A DNA stretch of 64,000 nt from Malassezia japonica (GCF_029542785.1 NC_083371.1:248001-312000); one strand, 5' to 3'. Shown: positions 47,501-57,743, numbered from the stretch's first letter. The notes: generated by a model from the letters alone, not told the origin. Program-made: numbers and translations.

Positions 47501-48702
47501 GGCGCGGCCTGCGACTCGACCGGCTCGGCGAGCGGGACGAGGCGCCCGGGCGACGTGCGCGGCACTGCAGGGGCCGGCGACGCCTGCACGGGAACAATTG
47601 GTGACGGTTGCACCGGCGCCATCGGCGGCGCACGCGCGGCCTGTACGCTCGGCGAGACAATTGTCGGCATCGGCGGAGGCACCGGCTCGGCCACCACCGG
47701 AGCAGGCGGCTCGAGCGGCATCAAAGGCGGCTCGAGCGGCGCCCCAATCGGGGGCGCGAGCGCGGCGCCCGGCTCGGCGAGCGGCACCGACAGCATCTCG
47801 GTGCCCTGCTCTGGAGGCGGCGCGGCACGCACCGAGTCGAGGTACGTCGTCGGCGCTCCCTCGTCCATCCACTCTTCGGCGGGCTGGGCGATGGGTTCTC
47901 CCGCCTCGTCCTTGACGCGTGTCGAGGCGCGCTTCTTGCGGCGTGCCGGGTCTTTTTCCTTGGTCTTGCCGTCCTTTTCCTTGTCCTTCTTCTTCTTCTT
48001 CTTGACAACCTCGCCGTTTTCGTTGACGACCACTTCGGACGTCGACTTTTTCTTTTTCTTTGTCGGCGCCTCCTCCTTGGTCAGCTTGGCGAGGGCTGCT
48101 GCGGTCGCAGCGGCGATCGGCACGCTTCCGTCGGTCTGTACCGGTGCCGCGCTGCTGGGCACCTCGCCGCCCGCGCTGAGCGCTGTGCGCAGGCGTGGTG
48201 CAGCCGGAGCGTCCTCGTCCTCGACCTCGGCCAAGGTCGTGCGCAGGGCGGATGGCGCCGGCCCGCGGATCGGCGCCTCGTCCTCGTCCTCGTCGAGCCA
48301 CGGACGCGCCTCGCTGCTGCGGTACGCGTCCAAGAACGAGCGTGAGCGGCCGAGGGCGGACTGAGCATTGGCCATGCCCGGCGCGTTTGCGTGTGTATCG
48401 TCTGCGGTGGAGAAGAGGGTGCGCACGGCCGGCGCCTCCTCGTACTCCTCGTCGTCATCCACATTTGCCCACGAGCCCGTCTGGCCGAGCATGCCCATGG
48501 AACGGCGGCGCATCGAGCGCTCGTCCATCGCGGAGAAGAGGGAGCGTTTCGGCTGCACGTCCTCCATGGCGCCCGGCGGCGGCGGCGCGGCCGAGCTGCC
48601 GAGTCCGTCTAGAGCATGCTGGACCTCTACTGGCCGAGCATCTGCCGGGTCGATCAGCGTCCCATAGCGCCGCGAACGGAGCGGCTGCTGCCCGCTCGCC
48701 AT
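44507..48702 (-). CDS. large multi-pass membrane protein with C-terminal GRAM-like domain
   Basis: Exons 48702-45015 and 44991-44507 give 1390 aa. Residues 1 to about 440 are disordered and Pro/Ala-rich, with Lys runs (KKKKKSTSE, KKKKKKDKEKD). Two membrane hairpins follow, about residues 455-520 (LVINMFILYRGAFVML, FFLLTFLYIATF) and 610-665 (YLGWLLLMVLLSAHVTTW, GALVFLCVFIVAPML). A Gln/Pro-rich region (IQQVQQPVQPIQPLQQ) leads to a C-terminal domain with GHLIVLPKRIVFQLTF and RVSGIKKTRKNTP that resembles GRAM domains. The plan recalls GRAMD4 or fungal DUF3292-like ER proteins; function is not established. The 23-nt intron (44992-45014) is well supported by the frame switch. Confidence 0.75.
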
Positions 48703-48762
48703 CACCGAGGGAAATTAAGAGCCTTTCCGCCCCCCACAGGAGTGCATGGGGCTGACTAAGCA

Positions 48763-48768
48763 CACGTG
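48763..48768. promoter_or_regulatory. CACGTG E-box in the GRAM-like/VPS75 promoter
   Basis: CACGTGG in the 100-bp divergent gap, 34 bp before the ATG of the histone-chaperone gene. Confidence 0.45.
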
Positions 48769-48802
48769 GAGTGGCGGCGGGCCAAATTTCGCTCTGCACA
48801 GC

Positions 48803-49619
48803 ATGTCGAGGCAGCCCGAAATCGGACAGATCCCGGAGAGCGTTGCGGCCGACCTGAAGGCGGTCGAGCAGGAGATTGACGCGGCCGAGGCCGAGCTGGG
48901 TATGTCGTTTCGCTGACGCAGTCAAATTCTCGGCGCGCCTGCACGAGCCCATCTTTGCGAAGCGTGCCCAGGTCCTCGACAAGATTGAGCAGTTCTGGCC
49001 GCAGGCGCTGACGAACTGTGTCTCGACGAACGTCTACATTGACGACGATGACCACGCGCTGCTCAACTCGCTGACCAAGATCGACGTGAAGCGCGACGCG
49101 GCCGACCCCCGCGCGGCTACGATCGAGTTCCACTTTGCGCCGAACGACTACATCTCGGACGCGGTCCTCACGAAGGAATTCAAGCTGGACCCCAAGGCCG
49201 GCCCCTTTTCGTCGCAGTTCGACTTTGCGGCCGAGACCATCCCGCAAAAGTCCGAGATCCACTGGAAGTCGGACGCGAAGAACCTCGCCAAGCTCAAGCC
49301 GACGGTCGGCGACCTGAAGGAGATCGACGTCGACGCCGAGGAGGAGGACGATGAAGAGGAAGACGACTTTGAGCCGGGCTCCTTCTTCTCTTCCTTCTTT
49401 GACTCGCAGAGCCGCCAGGTGGCCGGCAGCATCGGCCGTGCGATTGTGGAGGATCTCTATCCGAACGCTGTGCAGCACTATGAGCAACCCTCGCTCTTTG
49501 AGGATGACGACGAGGACGACGAGGACGACGAGGAAGACGAAGAGGAGGACGACGACGACGACCGCGAGATCGACCTTGAAGAGGAGGAGAAGCGCCCGTC
49601 CAAGAAGGCGCGCAAGTAG
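48803..49619 (+). CDS. NAP-family histone chaperone (SET/Vps75)
   Basis: Exons 48803-48899 and 48922-49619 give 264 aa. The long dimerisation helix begins ESVAADLKAVEQEIDAAEAE and, after the 22-nt intron (48900-48921), continues VKFSARLHEPIFAKRAQVLD and KIEQFWPQALTNCV, typical of SET/Vps75 rather than Nap1. The earmuff domain includes IEFHFAPNDYISDAVLTKEF and SEIHWKSDAKNLAKLK. The C-terminus is a long Asp/Glu tract (49490-49590) followed by a basic KRPSKKARK tail. Vps75 partners Rtt109 for H3 acetylation in yeast; SET in animals also inhibits PP2A. Which role applies here is unknown. Confidence 0.9.
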
Positions 49620-49662
49620 CGCACGACGCCGCGTAGACACCGCGTAGACGCCTTGTAGCGGC

Positions 49663-49675
49663 TGAGTCAGCTGAC
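49663..49675. promoter_or_regulatory. TGAGTCA next to palindrome GTCAGCTGAC, upstream of the tricalbin gene
   Basis: A TGAGTCA (Gcn4/AP-1 core, 49663-49669) overlaps the perfect 10-bp palindrome GTCAGCTGAC (49666-49675) in the 180-bp gap before the tricalbin ATG. Two GCGTAGAC repeats lie just upstream (about 49631 and 49642). Confidence 0.4.
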
Positions 49676-49799
49676 GTAGACACGCGCGCGCCGACGCACA
49701 GCCATCGGCGCATCGGGCCCCACGCGGCGGCGGGGAAATCAAACACTGTGATTGCGCCGCGCGCCAGGTTGGCTGCGTACCTCGTTGCGCTCTCGCGGC

Positions 49800-52700
49800 A
49801 TGGTGGCTCTGAGCAACCCCTTTTCGAAAGGCAAGCCTGAAGAGGAAGGCAAGGAGGCCGAAAATGCGATTGCGCAGAACCTAGAGGCGCAGGGCGCCGA
49901 CGTACAGACCTTTAGCGAAGATGCTTCGCCGGAGGAAAAGGGGAGGCAGGCAGCCAAGGCTCGCGACGAGCTCAAGCCCAAGGGCGAGCTCGCGGTGAAG
50001 CAGGAGCAGGCCAAGAAGGAGGAGGAGGCGAAGCTCAACCGCTCCGTCCAGTCCGACCTCGGCGGCTCCAAGGTGCGCCCCAATGTCGGCATCCGCGACG
50101 TGGACCATGCCTCGCGCCAGGCTGGCCAGCTCGGCTACGGCGAGGTGGTCCCGGGCTCGCTGCCGGCGGGCGAAACCTCGCTGAACATCCCCGACTGGTA
50201 CACGGTCGGCTGGATCGGCGCGTCGCGCAGCCTGCGCGACCTCAAGCCCGGCCAGCTGGAGGACACCGAGTCGCGCATGCGCGACACGAACCTCATCAGC
50301 TCGTTTTTGAGCGACGCGTACTACGGCTACATGTGGTCGGACGCGGCGGTGATTGTCGCCTCGGTCATTATCACCTACTTTGTGACGCGCTTTGGCGGCG
50401 GCTGGGGCACGCTCCTGATTATTCTGAGCATTTGCGGTACCTACTACTGCACGTCGAACCGCCGCATGCGCTCGCGCATGCGTGACGACGTCTCGCGTGA
50501 GCTCGCGCGCCAGCGCATGATGACCGAGAACGAGACCGCGCGCTGGATCAACAACTTCCTGTCGCGTTTCTGGCTGATCTACGAGCCGGTGCTCAGTGCG
50601 ACGATCATCCAGTCGGTCGACGAGGTGCTCAAGTCGCAGTGCCCGCCGTTTCTCGACTCGCTGCGTCTCACCACCTTTACGCTGGGTACCAAGGCCCCGA
50701 TCGTGGACTATGTGCGCACGCTGCCCGACACCGACGACGATGTGATTGTGATGGACTGGAAGATTAGCTTTACCCCGAACGACGTTCAGGACCTGACCGT
50801 GCACCAGGCCTCGAAGAAGATCAACCCCAAGGTCGTGCTCACAATCCGCGTCGGAAAGGGCATGATCGGCGCCGGCCTTCCGATCCTGCTCGAGAACATG
50901 AGCTTTGTGGGCTCGATGCGTATCCGCCTGAAGCTCATCAGCAGCTTTCCGCATGTCCAGGTGCTCGATCTGTCGTTCATGGAGCCGCCGAGCTTTGACT
51001 ACGAGCTGAAGCCGATCGGCGGTAGCGCGCTGGGCCTCGATGTCGCGGCGCTCCCGGGTCTGTCGGGCTTCATCCAGAACCAGATCCACGCAAACCTCGG
51101 CCCGATGATGTACAACCCCAACCAGTTCTCGATCAACCTCGAGGAGATGATGTCGGGCACTCCGCTCGACTCCACCGCCGGTGTGCTTCAGGTGACCATC
51201 TGGAGCGCCCGCGACCTGGTCGGCGTCAAGTTTGCCGGCGGTACGCCCGACCCTTACGTCGCGCTTGCACTGAACGACGGCAAGGAGATTGAGCGTACGC
51301 GCGTCAAGGAGTCGACGACGCAGCCGACGTACAAGGAAACCAAGTACATCCTGCTCAAGGAGCTCCAGGGCCTGCTCACGCTCTCGATCTACGACTACAA
51401 CGGCAACCGCCCAGACACGCGCTTGGGTGTGACGACCTTTGACCTCGACTCGCTGAACGAGAACCCCGAGCCGGGCCAGCTGAACAAGGCGGTGATGTAC
51501 AACCAGTCGCCCCACGGTTCAGTGCAGTTCTCGCTCTCGTACTACCCCGTGCTCAAGCCCGAGACCGCCGAGGACGGCACGCCTTTGCCGCTCCCCGAGA
51601 CGAACGCGGGCGTGATCCGCCTTACGCTCCACCAGGCCAAGGAGCTCGTAAAGAAGGCGAGCATTCCGGGCGAGATGGACCCCAAGGCGCGTCTCCTGCT
51701 CAACAACAAGGTGATTAAGGAGACGGACGTGATCAAGGACACGCGCGACCCGATCTTTGAGGACGTGACCGAGTTCCTCGTGACGGACCGTGCTTCGAGT
51801 GTGCTCACGGTCGAGATTATCGACGCACGCGAGCTGGCGGGCAATCCCACGATCGCCTCGCTGAGCACCAAGATCGACGACCTGATCCAGGCCAAGAAGC
51901 GCCAGCAGGACTGGTTCCCGGTGCCCCAGACTCCGCAGAGCCGCGTGCGCATGTCGGCGCTCTGGAAACCGGTCGTGATGGCGGGCAGTATCAACGGCTC
52001 CAACTCGTACCGCCCCCCTATCGGTGTGCTGAAGGTGTGGATCCGCGGCGCGGTCGACATCAAGAACGTCGAGGCGCTCATGGGCGGCAAGTCGGACCCC
52101 TACGCGATGCTCCGCGTGAACAACCTGATTGTGAGCGGCACGGCAGTCATCGACAACGACCTGAACCCCGTGTGGAACCAGGTGCTGTACGCCCCGGTGC
52201 ACTCCACCTCGGAGATTGTGCGCCTGGAGGTGATGGACTACCAGTCGAGCACCGCGGACCGCACGCTCGGCTTTGTCGACCTGCCTGTGAGCAAGTACGC
52301 CGAGGACAACGTCGAAGACCGTGCCTACCCCTACCGCAGCAACGGCCGCCACACGCTCCGTGAGAAGCTGAAGCAGTCGAACGGCACGCTGAAGGGCAAG
52401 ATCGACTTTGACCTCGAGTTCATCCCGGCGATGCACGTCGAAGGCGCCAACTTTATCGAGCAGAACAAGAAGATGGCCGCCGAGGCCAAGGCCAAGTCGA
52501 AGCAGCCCTCTGCGCCCCCCGGCTCGGCGCTCGACTCGCCCGATGCGGTGCGCCAGCAGCAAGCCGCCGAGGACGGCGAGAACGACGACCAGATCGTTGC
52601 CGGCCAGGCCGTCCAGGACGACGACGAGGAGGACGAGGACAGCGGTGTGCACCTCAGCGCCCAAGAGCTCCTGCAGCACCGCTCGGGTGTGCTTGCGTTC

Positions 52701-54056
52701 AACATGATCTCGGGCCAGATCCTCAAGCCGCGCGCGCAGCTCGAGGTGGTGTTTGACGACAGCTACTGGCCTGCGTACACCACCGAGCGCCGCAAGAAGA
52801 ACTACAACTGGGACGAGGTCGGCGAGGCGGTCATCCGCGAGCTCGAAGTCTCCAACGTGTGGTTCCGTCTGCGCAACGGTGCGTCGGACGACGACGTGTT
52901 TGCAGAGTACATGTGCTCGACCAAGGAGCTGCTCGAAAAGTGTCTCGAGCAGCCCACCGAGCTCACGCTCCAGCCCGTCGGCAGCCACGCCTTTGACATG
53001 CCCGAGATCGACCTGCCAAACATGCCCAGCATGCCCGAGATGAACATGCCCGACGCCAAGTCCGTTGGCGCGATGCCGGGCAAGGCGTTCAAGAGCGCGG
53101 GCGGCATCGCCAAGGGCGGCGTCGACTTTGCCACGCAAGGCGGCAAGAACATTGCCAACTTTGCGTCAAACGGCCAGGTGGTCCCGGTGCAGAACGAGAT
53201 CAAGATCAGCTGCCGCTACGTGCCGGTCGACGTGCACCTCGAGCCGATCGAGAGTATCGTGAACCAGGGTGTGCTCACCATCGAGGTCGTCAGCTGCGCG
53301 AACCTGCGCTCTGCCGACCGCGGCGGCAAGTCGGATCCCTACGTGATCTTTGAGGACAATGGCCACGAGCTCGCGCGGTCCAAGACGGTGAAGAAGACGC
53401 TGCACCCCACGTTTAACGACGTGCTGCCCGAAGTGGTCATCAAGTCGCGCCTGACGCACGACTACACCTTTAATGTACGCGACTGGGATCAGGTCGGCGC
53501 GTCGGACCCCCTGGGTGTGGCGCACGTCAACCTCGCCGAGCTCGAGCCGTTCGAGGTGCACGAGCGCACCTACCAGCTCACCGGCCACGGTGCAGGACCC
53601 GACAGCACCATCACGGCGCGCTTCGAGTTCCGCCCGGTCTATGCCAACAACCGCACGGGCAAGGGCGGCGCGCTCGGCCGCAACGTCGCGTCCGGCGTCA
53701 TTGGCGGTATCGGTGGTATCGGAAAGGGTGTCGCGCACGGTGGCAAAGGCATCTTTAATGTGGTCACCAGCCCCTTCCACCACAAAAAGTCGGAAAGCAA
53801 CGCGAGCCAGATGCCGCGCAGCGAGTCGCAGGTGCAGCAGCAGCAGCAGCAGCAGCAGCTGCAACCGGCGTCGTCGGCGACGCATATTGACGATACGCAG
53901 TCCATGCGCGACTCGCAGTCGATGTACGGCCAGCGCTTCGACTCGCAGTCGCTCGCCGAGGGCGGCGGCGCGAGCGGCGTGCGCCACCGCCGCTCGCGCC
54001 TCCACAACCCCTTCAAGCGGACCAAAGAGCCCTCGGAGGGCGCGCCGCGTCGCTAG
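49800..54056 (+). CDS. tricalbin/extended-synaptotagmin ER-PM tether
   Basis: 1418 aa, one frame, the longest gene here. Proteins of this family anchor cortical ER to the plasma membrane and move lipids. An N-terminal charged region is followed by a membrane hairpin (about 183-217, AAVIVASVIITYFVTRFGGG), an SMP lipid-transfer domain (about 240-450, ENETARWINNFLSRFWLIYE to PGLSGFIQNQIH) and C2 domains starting near residues 459, 604, 741 and 1156, plus a divergent C2-like module near 965. C2 loops keep Asp ligands, for example TPDPYVALAL and KSDPYAMLRV. A CAG/poly-Gln run lies near residue 1347. Size and layout match yeast Tcb1/2/3. Confidence 0.95.
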   Translation: MVALSNPFSKGKPEEEGKEAENAIAQNLEAQGADVQTFSEDASPEEKGRQAAKARDELKPKGELAVKQEQAKKEEEAKLNRSVQSDLGGSKVRPNVGIRDVDHASRQAGQLGYGEVVPGSLPAGETSLNIPDWYTVGWIGASRSLRDLKPGQLEDTESRMRDTNLISSFLSDAYYGYMWSDAAVIVASVIITYFVTRFGGGWGTLLIILSICGTYYCTSNRRMRSRMRDDVSRELARQRMMTENETARWINNFLSRFWLIYEPVLSATIIQSVDEVLKSQCPPFLDSLRLTTFTLGTKAPIVDYVRTLPDTDDDVIVMDWKISFTPNDVQDLTVHQASKKINPKVVLTIRVGKGMIGAGLPILLENMSFVGSMRIRLKLISSFPHVQVLDLSFMEPPSFDYELKPIGGSALGLDVAALPGLSGFIQNQIHANLGPMMYNPNQFSINLEEMMSGTPLDSTAGVLQVTIWSARDLVGVKFAGGTPDPYVALALNDGKEIERTRVKESTTQPTYKETKYILLKELQGLLTLSIYDYNGNRPDTRLGVTTFDLDSLNENPEPGQLNKAVMYNQSPHGSVQFSLSYYPVLKPETAEDGTPLPLPETNAGVIRLTLHQAKELVKKASIPGEMDPKARLLLNNKVIKETDVIKDTRDPIFEDVTEFLVTDRASSVLTVEIIDARELAGNPTIASLSTKIDDLIQAKKRQQDWFPVPQTPQSRVRMSALWKPVVMAGSINGSNSYRPPIGVLKVWIRGAVDIKNVEALMGGKSDPYAMLRVNNLIVSGTAVIDNDLNPVWNQVLYAPVHSTSEIVRLEVMDYQSSTADRTLGFVDLPVSKYAEDNVEDRAYPYRSNGRHTLREKLKQSNGTLKGKIDFDLEFIPAMHVEGANFIEQNKKMAAEAKAKSKQPSAPPGSALDSPDAVRQQQAAEDGENDDQIVAGQAVQDDDEEDEDSGVHLSAQELLQHRSGVLAFNMISGQILKPRAQLEVVFDDSYWPAYTTERRKKNYNWDEVGEAVIRELEVSNVWFRLRNGASDDDVFAEYMCSTKELLEKCLEQPTELTLQPVGSHAFDMPEIDLPNMPSMPEMNMPDAKSVGAMPGKAFKSAGGIAKGGVDFATQGGKNIANFASNGQVVPVQNEIKISCRYVPVDVHLEPIESIVNQGVLTIEVVSCANLRSADRGGKSDPYVIFEDNGHELARSKTVKKTLHPTFNDVLPEVVIKSRLTHDYTFNVRDWDQVGASDPLGVAHVNLAELEPFEVHERTYQLTGHGAGPDSTITARFEFRPVYANNRTGKGGALGRNVASGVIGGIGGIGKGVAHGGKGIFNVVTSPFHHKKSESNASQMPRSESQVQQQQQQQQLQPASSATHIDDTQSMRDSQSMYGQRFDSQSLAEGGGASGVRHRRSRLHNPFKRTKEPSEGAPRR
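53828..53860 (+). repeat. CAG repeat encoding poly-Gln in the tricalbin gene
   Basis: About ten consecutive CAG codons (starting at GTGCAGCAGCAG, one broken by CTG at the end) in a disordered C-terminal segment. Such pure trinucleotide runs are prone to length change. Confidence 0.8.
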
Positions 54057-54136
54057 TATAAATAGTGCCTCCACAACAAGTCCCGATCCCGATCTGCAAG
54101 GGCGGCGTGGCCCCCGGGCCGCCCTGGGCGTAGTTT

Positions 54137-54181
54137 ATGGCGACGGTGCTCTGCGGCAGGATCGCGAGCGATGGTGCGTAG
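54137..54181 (+). promoter_or_regulatory. uORF overlapping the ankyrin gene start
   Basis: ATG at 54137 opens a 14-codon frame that stops at 54179-54181, overlapping the main ATG (54171) out of frame. If it is in the leader it would reduce main-frame initiation. Confidence 0.35.
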
Positions 54182-55895
54182 CGGGCCTCTACGCGTGAGC
54201 TTGGCGAGCGCGAGCACGAGTACGCTCGCGCTCGCACAGCCAGGAAATAGCAGCCCAAGCACGCTGCACGAGAAAAATGCGACCCACTCGCTGGGACTAC
54301 ACCGCGCAGCAGGCACCGGCAACGTTGCGCTGGTCCTGTATGCACTCGAGAACGGGCAATCGCCGAATAGCATGCTGCATGGTGTCGCACCGCTGCACGT
54401 CGCAGCATGCGTCGGAGACCTCGTCGCGACGCAGCTCCTCATCGCGTTCGGCGCAGACGTCCAGCTTTCCCGCGCGCGCGCACGCGCCGCCGGCGGGCCC
54501 GGCGTCGAGGGGTCGACTGCGCTGCACTTTGCCGCTGCCAATGGTCACTATGCTGTGGTGTGCACGCTTCTGGAGAACGGTGCGCGCCCAGCGCCGGTCG
54601 ACAAGGACGGACAAACACCCGAATCACTAGCCTCGGCCAACCAACACACCCAGTGCGTCGCGGTGATACGGCAGTACCTCGACACGTACGGGCCAGACGG
54701 GCACGTGGAGCCATACAGCGTGCGTGAGCTGGGGTACACGATGCAGTGGGGCGACGCGGCGCTCGCGCCGATCTCGCGCGAGGGTACGCCGGACCTCGCC
54801 GTGCGCACGCCCGTGTTTTCCGCCCCTCTGGTCCCCCAGACGCGGCGTGCCTCGCCGGCAGTCCCGCTGAGTGTGCGCACGGACGTGCAGGACGCGCCGC
54901 AGCGCACTGGCACCGTCTCGCCGCCGCTCGACGCACGGCGGCGGCCGAGCCTGCCCTACTTTTTGGAAAAGGCGGCGCACCCCGCGTCGTCGCTGCGTGC
55001 GCTGTGGCCCCAGAGCGCGAGCACTGCGCCGGCGATCCACAAGGTGCTCCACGAAGACGAGTCCCCGGGGCTACGCGTGCCGCGCATCAACTCGCGAGCG
55101 AGTCTCTCGAGCCTGCTCAAGCGCGCGACAGGCAGCGCGTATCCCCGCACGCCCGAGGAGCGGCACACGCCGCCGCTCCGCACGGACGACAGCGAGACAT
55201 CCTCGCGCTTTTCCGGTGTCTTGTCGCCGACGGCGCTCCTGTCGCTCGTGCAGCGGCGCTCGCAGGAAAATCTGTCTGTCTCGTCGACCGATGCGAGCGA
55301 GGCGTCGCCGAGTCTCTCGGCGTCGCCCGTATCCGACTCGACGAGCAGCCGCAGCACCGGGCGGACACGCAGCGACCTGTCGCGCCCGGCGGCGCGCCCC
55401 AGCGAGGCGCTGCGCAGCCTCGAAGGGCCTGCGCCCGGCCTGCTCCCCCCCGTCACGACACGCACGTACCGCGTGCGGAGCAACAGTGCGTCTGGCGCGC
55501 GGCTTGGGCGCACATGGGACGAGCGCGACGCGGCGCAGAACGTCCAGGCGACGCGCGCCCGTGCGAGCTCTGAAGTGCAGCCCGTGTCGCTGGGACGTGG
55601 CGAGATGCCGGTGCTCGGCACGTCGCTGGGCCGTGGCGAGATGCCGGTGCTCGGCGCGTCGCTCGGGCGCACCGAGGCGCGCTCGTCGCAGAGCAGTGCG
55701 TCTCTGTGCCCCCCCCCACCCTCCGAAAGTGCCTCGTCGCGCTCTTCGCCGTCGTCTGGCGAGGTTGTGCAGAGCATTCTCGACCAAGGCACGGTGCTTG
55801 GCGCGGCGCCCGACAAAGGGCAGCACTCGTCGCTTGCGATTCTCCTTGCGCAGTACGGCGAGACGCTGCACCGTCCCTCTGTGGATAAAACATAG
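54171..55895 (+). CDS. ankyrin-repeat protein with long disordered tail
   Basis: 574 aa, one frame. Ankyrin repeats fill about residues 40-165: SLGLHRAAGTGNVALVLYAL, GVAPLHVAACVGDLVATQLL, GSTALHFAAANGHYAVVCTL and DKDGQTPESLASANQHTQCV. The remaining about 400 residues are disordered, Ser/Arg/Pro-rich with many RxxS sites, suggesting phosphorylation. Near the end a 36-nt unit is duplicated (55587-55622 and 55623-55658), encoding LGRGEMPVLG(T/A)S twice. Similar architectures occur in fungal signalling adaptors, but I cannot name an orthologue. Confidence 0.82.
   Translation: MVRSGPLRVSLASASTSTLALAQPGNSSPSTLHEKNATHSLGLHRAAGTGNVALVLYALENGQSPNSMLHGVAPLHVAACVGDLVATQLLIAFGADVQLSRARARAAGGPGVEGSTALHFAAANGHYAVVCTLLENGARPAPVDKDGQTPESLASANQHTQCVAVIRQYLDTYGPDGHVEPYSVRELGYTMQWGDAALAPISREGTPDLAVRTPVFSAPLVPQTRRASPAVPLSVRTDVQDAPQRTGTVSPPLDARRRPSLPYFLEKAAHPASSLRALWPQSASTAPAIHKVLHEDESPGLRVPRINSRASLSSLLKRATGSAYPRTPEERHTPPLRTDDSETSSRFSGVLSPTALLSLVQRRSQENLSVSSTDASEASPSLSASPVSDSTSSRSTGRTRSDLSRPAARPSEALRSLEGPAPGLLPPVTTRTYRVRSNSASGARLGRTWDERDAAQNVQATRARASSEVQPVSLGRGEMPVLGTSLGRGEMPVLGASLGRTEARSSQSSASLCPPPPSESASSRSSPSSGEVVQSILDQGTVLGAAPDKGQHSSLAILLAQYGETLHRPSVDKT
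55587..55670 (+). repeat. 36-bp tandem repeat in the ankyrin gene
   Basis: Two nearly identical 36-bp units (55587-55622 and 55623-55658) plus a 12-bp partial third. Differences are at a few third-codon positions and one Thr/Ala change, which suggests a recent in-frame duplication. Confidence 0.7.
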
Positions 55896-55977
55896 TCACT
55901 GTACCATATGTAAACTAGCACTATGACCTGGGCGTACTGTACAGCTGTCCGCCTGACCGGACGCGCACTGCGTGGTC

Positions 55978-57627
55978 TTAGGACTGCATGTCCTGGCCGC
56001 CCGGCGCGGGCCCGAACTGGAATCCTGCCTGGGGCGCGGCCATGTTGGACGGGAACGCGAACGCGCCCGCCTCGTTGACCTGCGGCGCATCGATGCCCGT
56101 GTCCTCCTGGACGTCATCCTCCGGGAAGTACTTGTCCATGATGTGGAAGCACTTCTTGTAGATGTCAAAGTTTTCGTGGTTCTGCAGCGCATGGATGCTG
56201 ACCATGCCGCCGCACTCTTCAATGTACAGAGCGTACTGGTTCGAGGAGCCAGGGCCCATCGCCTCCTTGTCCTGCTCGCCGATCTTGAGGATGTTCTCGA
56301 GGCCGTCGAGGGCGACCTGGATGATCTTGTTGTCCATGCACTTGAGCAGGTCGCACAGCGGCTTGATGCAGCCCTGCGAGACGAGGTACCGGATCTGCTG
56401 CGGCTGCTGCAGACCGCCGCTCGTCGCATTGCTGATCGCCCAGCACGCCTCCTTCTTCGTCTTAAAGTCGGCGTGGCTCAAGATGTGGATCAGCGGCGGG
56501 ATGATGTTTGCGTCAATCACCGACTGGATCTGGTTCGGCGAACCGGCAGTGATGTTGGAAATGGTCCAGCACGCCTCCTTCTTGATGCCGTCCTTGGGCG
56601 AGGAAAGCAGCGAGAGCAGCGGCGTCAGTGCACCCGACGCCACAATGACCTGCGTCTGCATGTCGTCACCGGTGACAATGTTGCCGACGGAGCGCAGAGC
56701 GGGCGTCTGCACCGCGGTCGAGGGGTGCATGAGCAGGTCGACCAGACGGCGGCACACGCCGCTCTCGATCACCGCCTGGATCTTTTCGTTGGCACCGTCG
56801 GAGAGGTAGGAGATCGCCCAGCACGCGTCGATCAGAATCTCATCGTCCATTGCGTAGACGAGCTTGGTGAGCGTGGGCAGCGCAGGCGCGACCAACTCCC
56901 AGCTCGGCTGAGGGTTCTTGCCGCGGCACAGGTTGCTCAGCGTCCACGTCGCATTGCGCAGCATGCTCACCTTGTGGTCCTCGCTGAGGAGCTCGAGGAG
57001 CGAGCGCATCGCGCCTTGCTGGAGCACAAAGTCGCGGCACTTGGTCGAGTCACCCGCAATGTTGCCGAGCGCCCACACCGCCTGCTCACGCACGTCGAGG
57101 ACCGGCGAGGAGAGGAGCTCGATAAAGATAGGCACCGCGCCGCAGTTGATCACGACCTGAGTGTGCTCGGACGTGCCGGACGCAATGTTGGTCAGCGCCC
57201 ATGCCGCCTCGAACTGGATCATGCTGTGGGGGCTGCGCAGGAACTCGACAAAACGCGGCACGACACCACACGAAATCACACGGTCGATGGGGGGGTTCTT
57301 CTCTTTCGAGAGGAGCTTGCGGAACTTGGTCGTCGCTTCGAGCTGCAGATCGAGGTTGTCGCTCTGCACGCCTTGCACCATCTGGGGGAGCTGCGATGTA
57401 ATCTGCATGTCCAGGTCGTCGTTCACCTCGTCCTCCTCGTCCGAGTCGGGCGCATCGGAGACCTGCTGTAGGTTCAGGTTGCGGCGCTTGGCCATGCTCT
57501 CTTCACGCTTCTGCCGGCGGATCTCGACCTGCGCCTCCTCACGGCGGCGACGAAGCTCATCCTGCTTAAAGGCACCCTTGGCTTTATAGGCGTCCTGGCG
57601 CCGGCTCTGGTCGCGGAATGCAGACAT
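55978..57627 (-). CDS. SRP1: importin alpha (karyopherin alpha)
   Basis: Adaptor that binds classical nuclear localisation signals and hands cargo to importin beta. 549 aa, one frame (yeast Srp1 542). The N-terminal importin-beta-binding domain is Arg/Lys-rich ([25 protein letters not shown]). Ten armadillo repeats follow with the conserved Trp/Asn NLS-groove residues, e.g. [92 protein letters not shown]. The Gly-rich C-terminus fits the Cse1-binding end. It is divergent from PRP3 (116 bp). Confidence 0.97.
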   Translation of the reverse strand: MSAFRDQSRRQDAYKAKGAFKQDELRRRREEAQVEIRRQKREESMAKRRNLNLQQVSDAPDSDEEDEVNDDLDMQITSQLPQMVQGVQSDNLDLQLEATTKFRKLLSKEKNPPIDRVISCGVVPRFVEFLRSPHSMIQFEAAWALTNIASGTSEHTQVVINCGAVPIFIELLSSPVLDVREQAVWALGNIAGDSTKCRDFVLQQGAMRSLLELLSEDHKVSMLRNATWTLSNLCRGKNPQPSWELVAPALPTLTKLVYAMDDEILIDACWAISYLSDGANEKIQAVIESGVCRRLVDLLMHPSTAVQTPALRSVGNIVTGDDMQTQVIVASGALTPLLSLLSSPKDGIKKEACWTISNITAGSPNQIQSVIDANIIPPLIHILSHADFKTKKEACWAISNATSGGLQQPQQIRYLVSQGCIKPLCDLLKCMDNKIIQVALDGLENILKIGEQDKEAMGPGSSNQYALYIEECGGMVSIHALQNHENFDIYKKCFHIMDKYFPEDDVQEDTGIDAPQVNEAGAFAFPSNMAAPQAGFQFGPAPGGQDMQS

Positions 57628-57727
57628 CGTCTGTCACACTAGCAAAGAAGGGACGATGCGAACCCGTGAAGAAAATTCAAGCAACACGGCCTAGAGGGCC
57701 AATAAGGCCCATGCACGGCCCGGCGAT

Positions 57728-57733
57728 CACGTG
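57728..57733. promoter_or_regulatory. CACGTG E-box in the SRP1/PRP3 promoter
   Basis: CACGTGG 10 bp before the chosen PRP3 ATG and about 100 bp from the SRP1 ATG. An upstream in-frame ATG at 57618 would place it inside coding sequence, but the later ATG has the better context (ACCATGG). Confidence 0.4.
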
Positions 57734-57743
57734 GCAACGTACC

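Noticed and set aside
49752..49799. Upstream extension of the tricalbin frame
   Set aside because: The extension starts at a non-ATG codon; the ATG at 49800 is the first ATG in frame.
57618..57743. Upstream ATG at 57618 as the PRP3 start
   Set aside because: It would overlap the SRP1 start region and encode 42 residues with no similarity to Prp3; the ATG at 57744 has a better context and leaves a 116-bp promoter. Not fully excluded.
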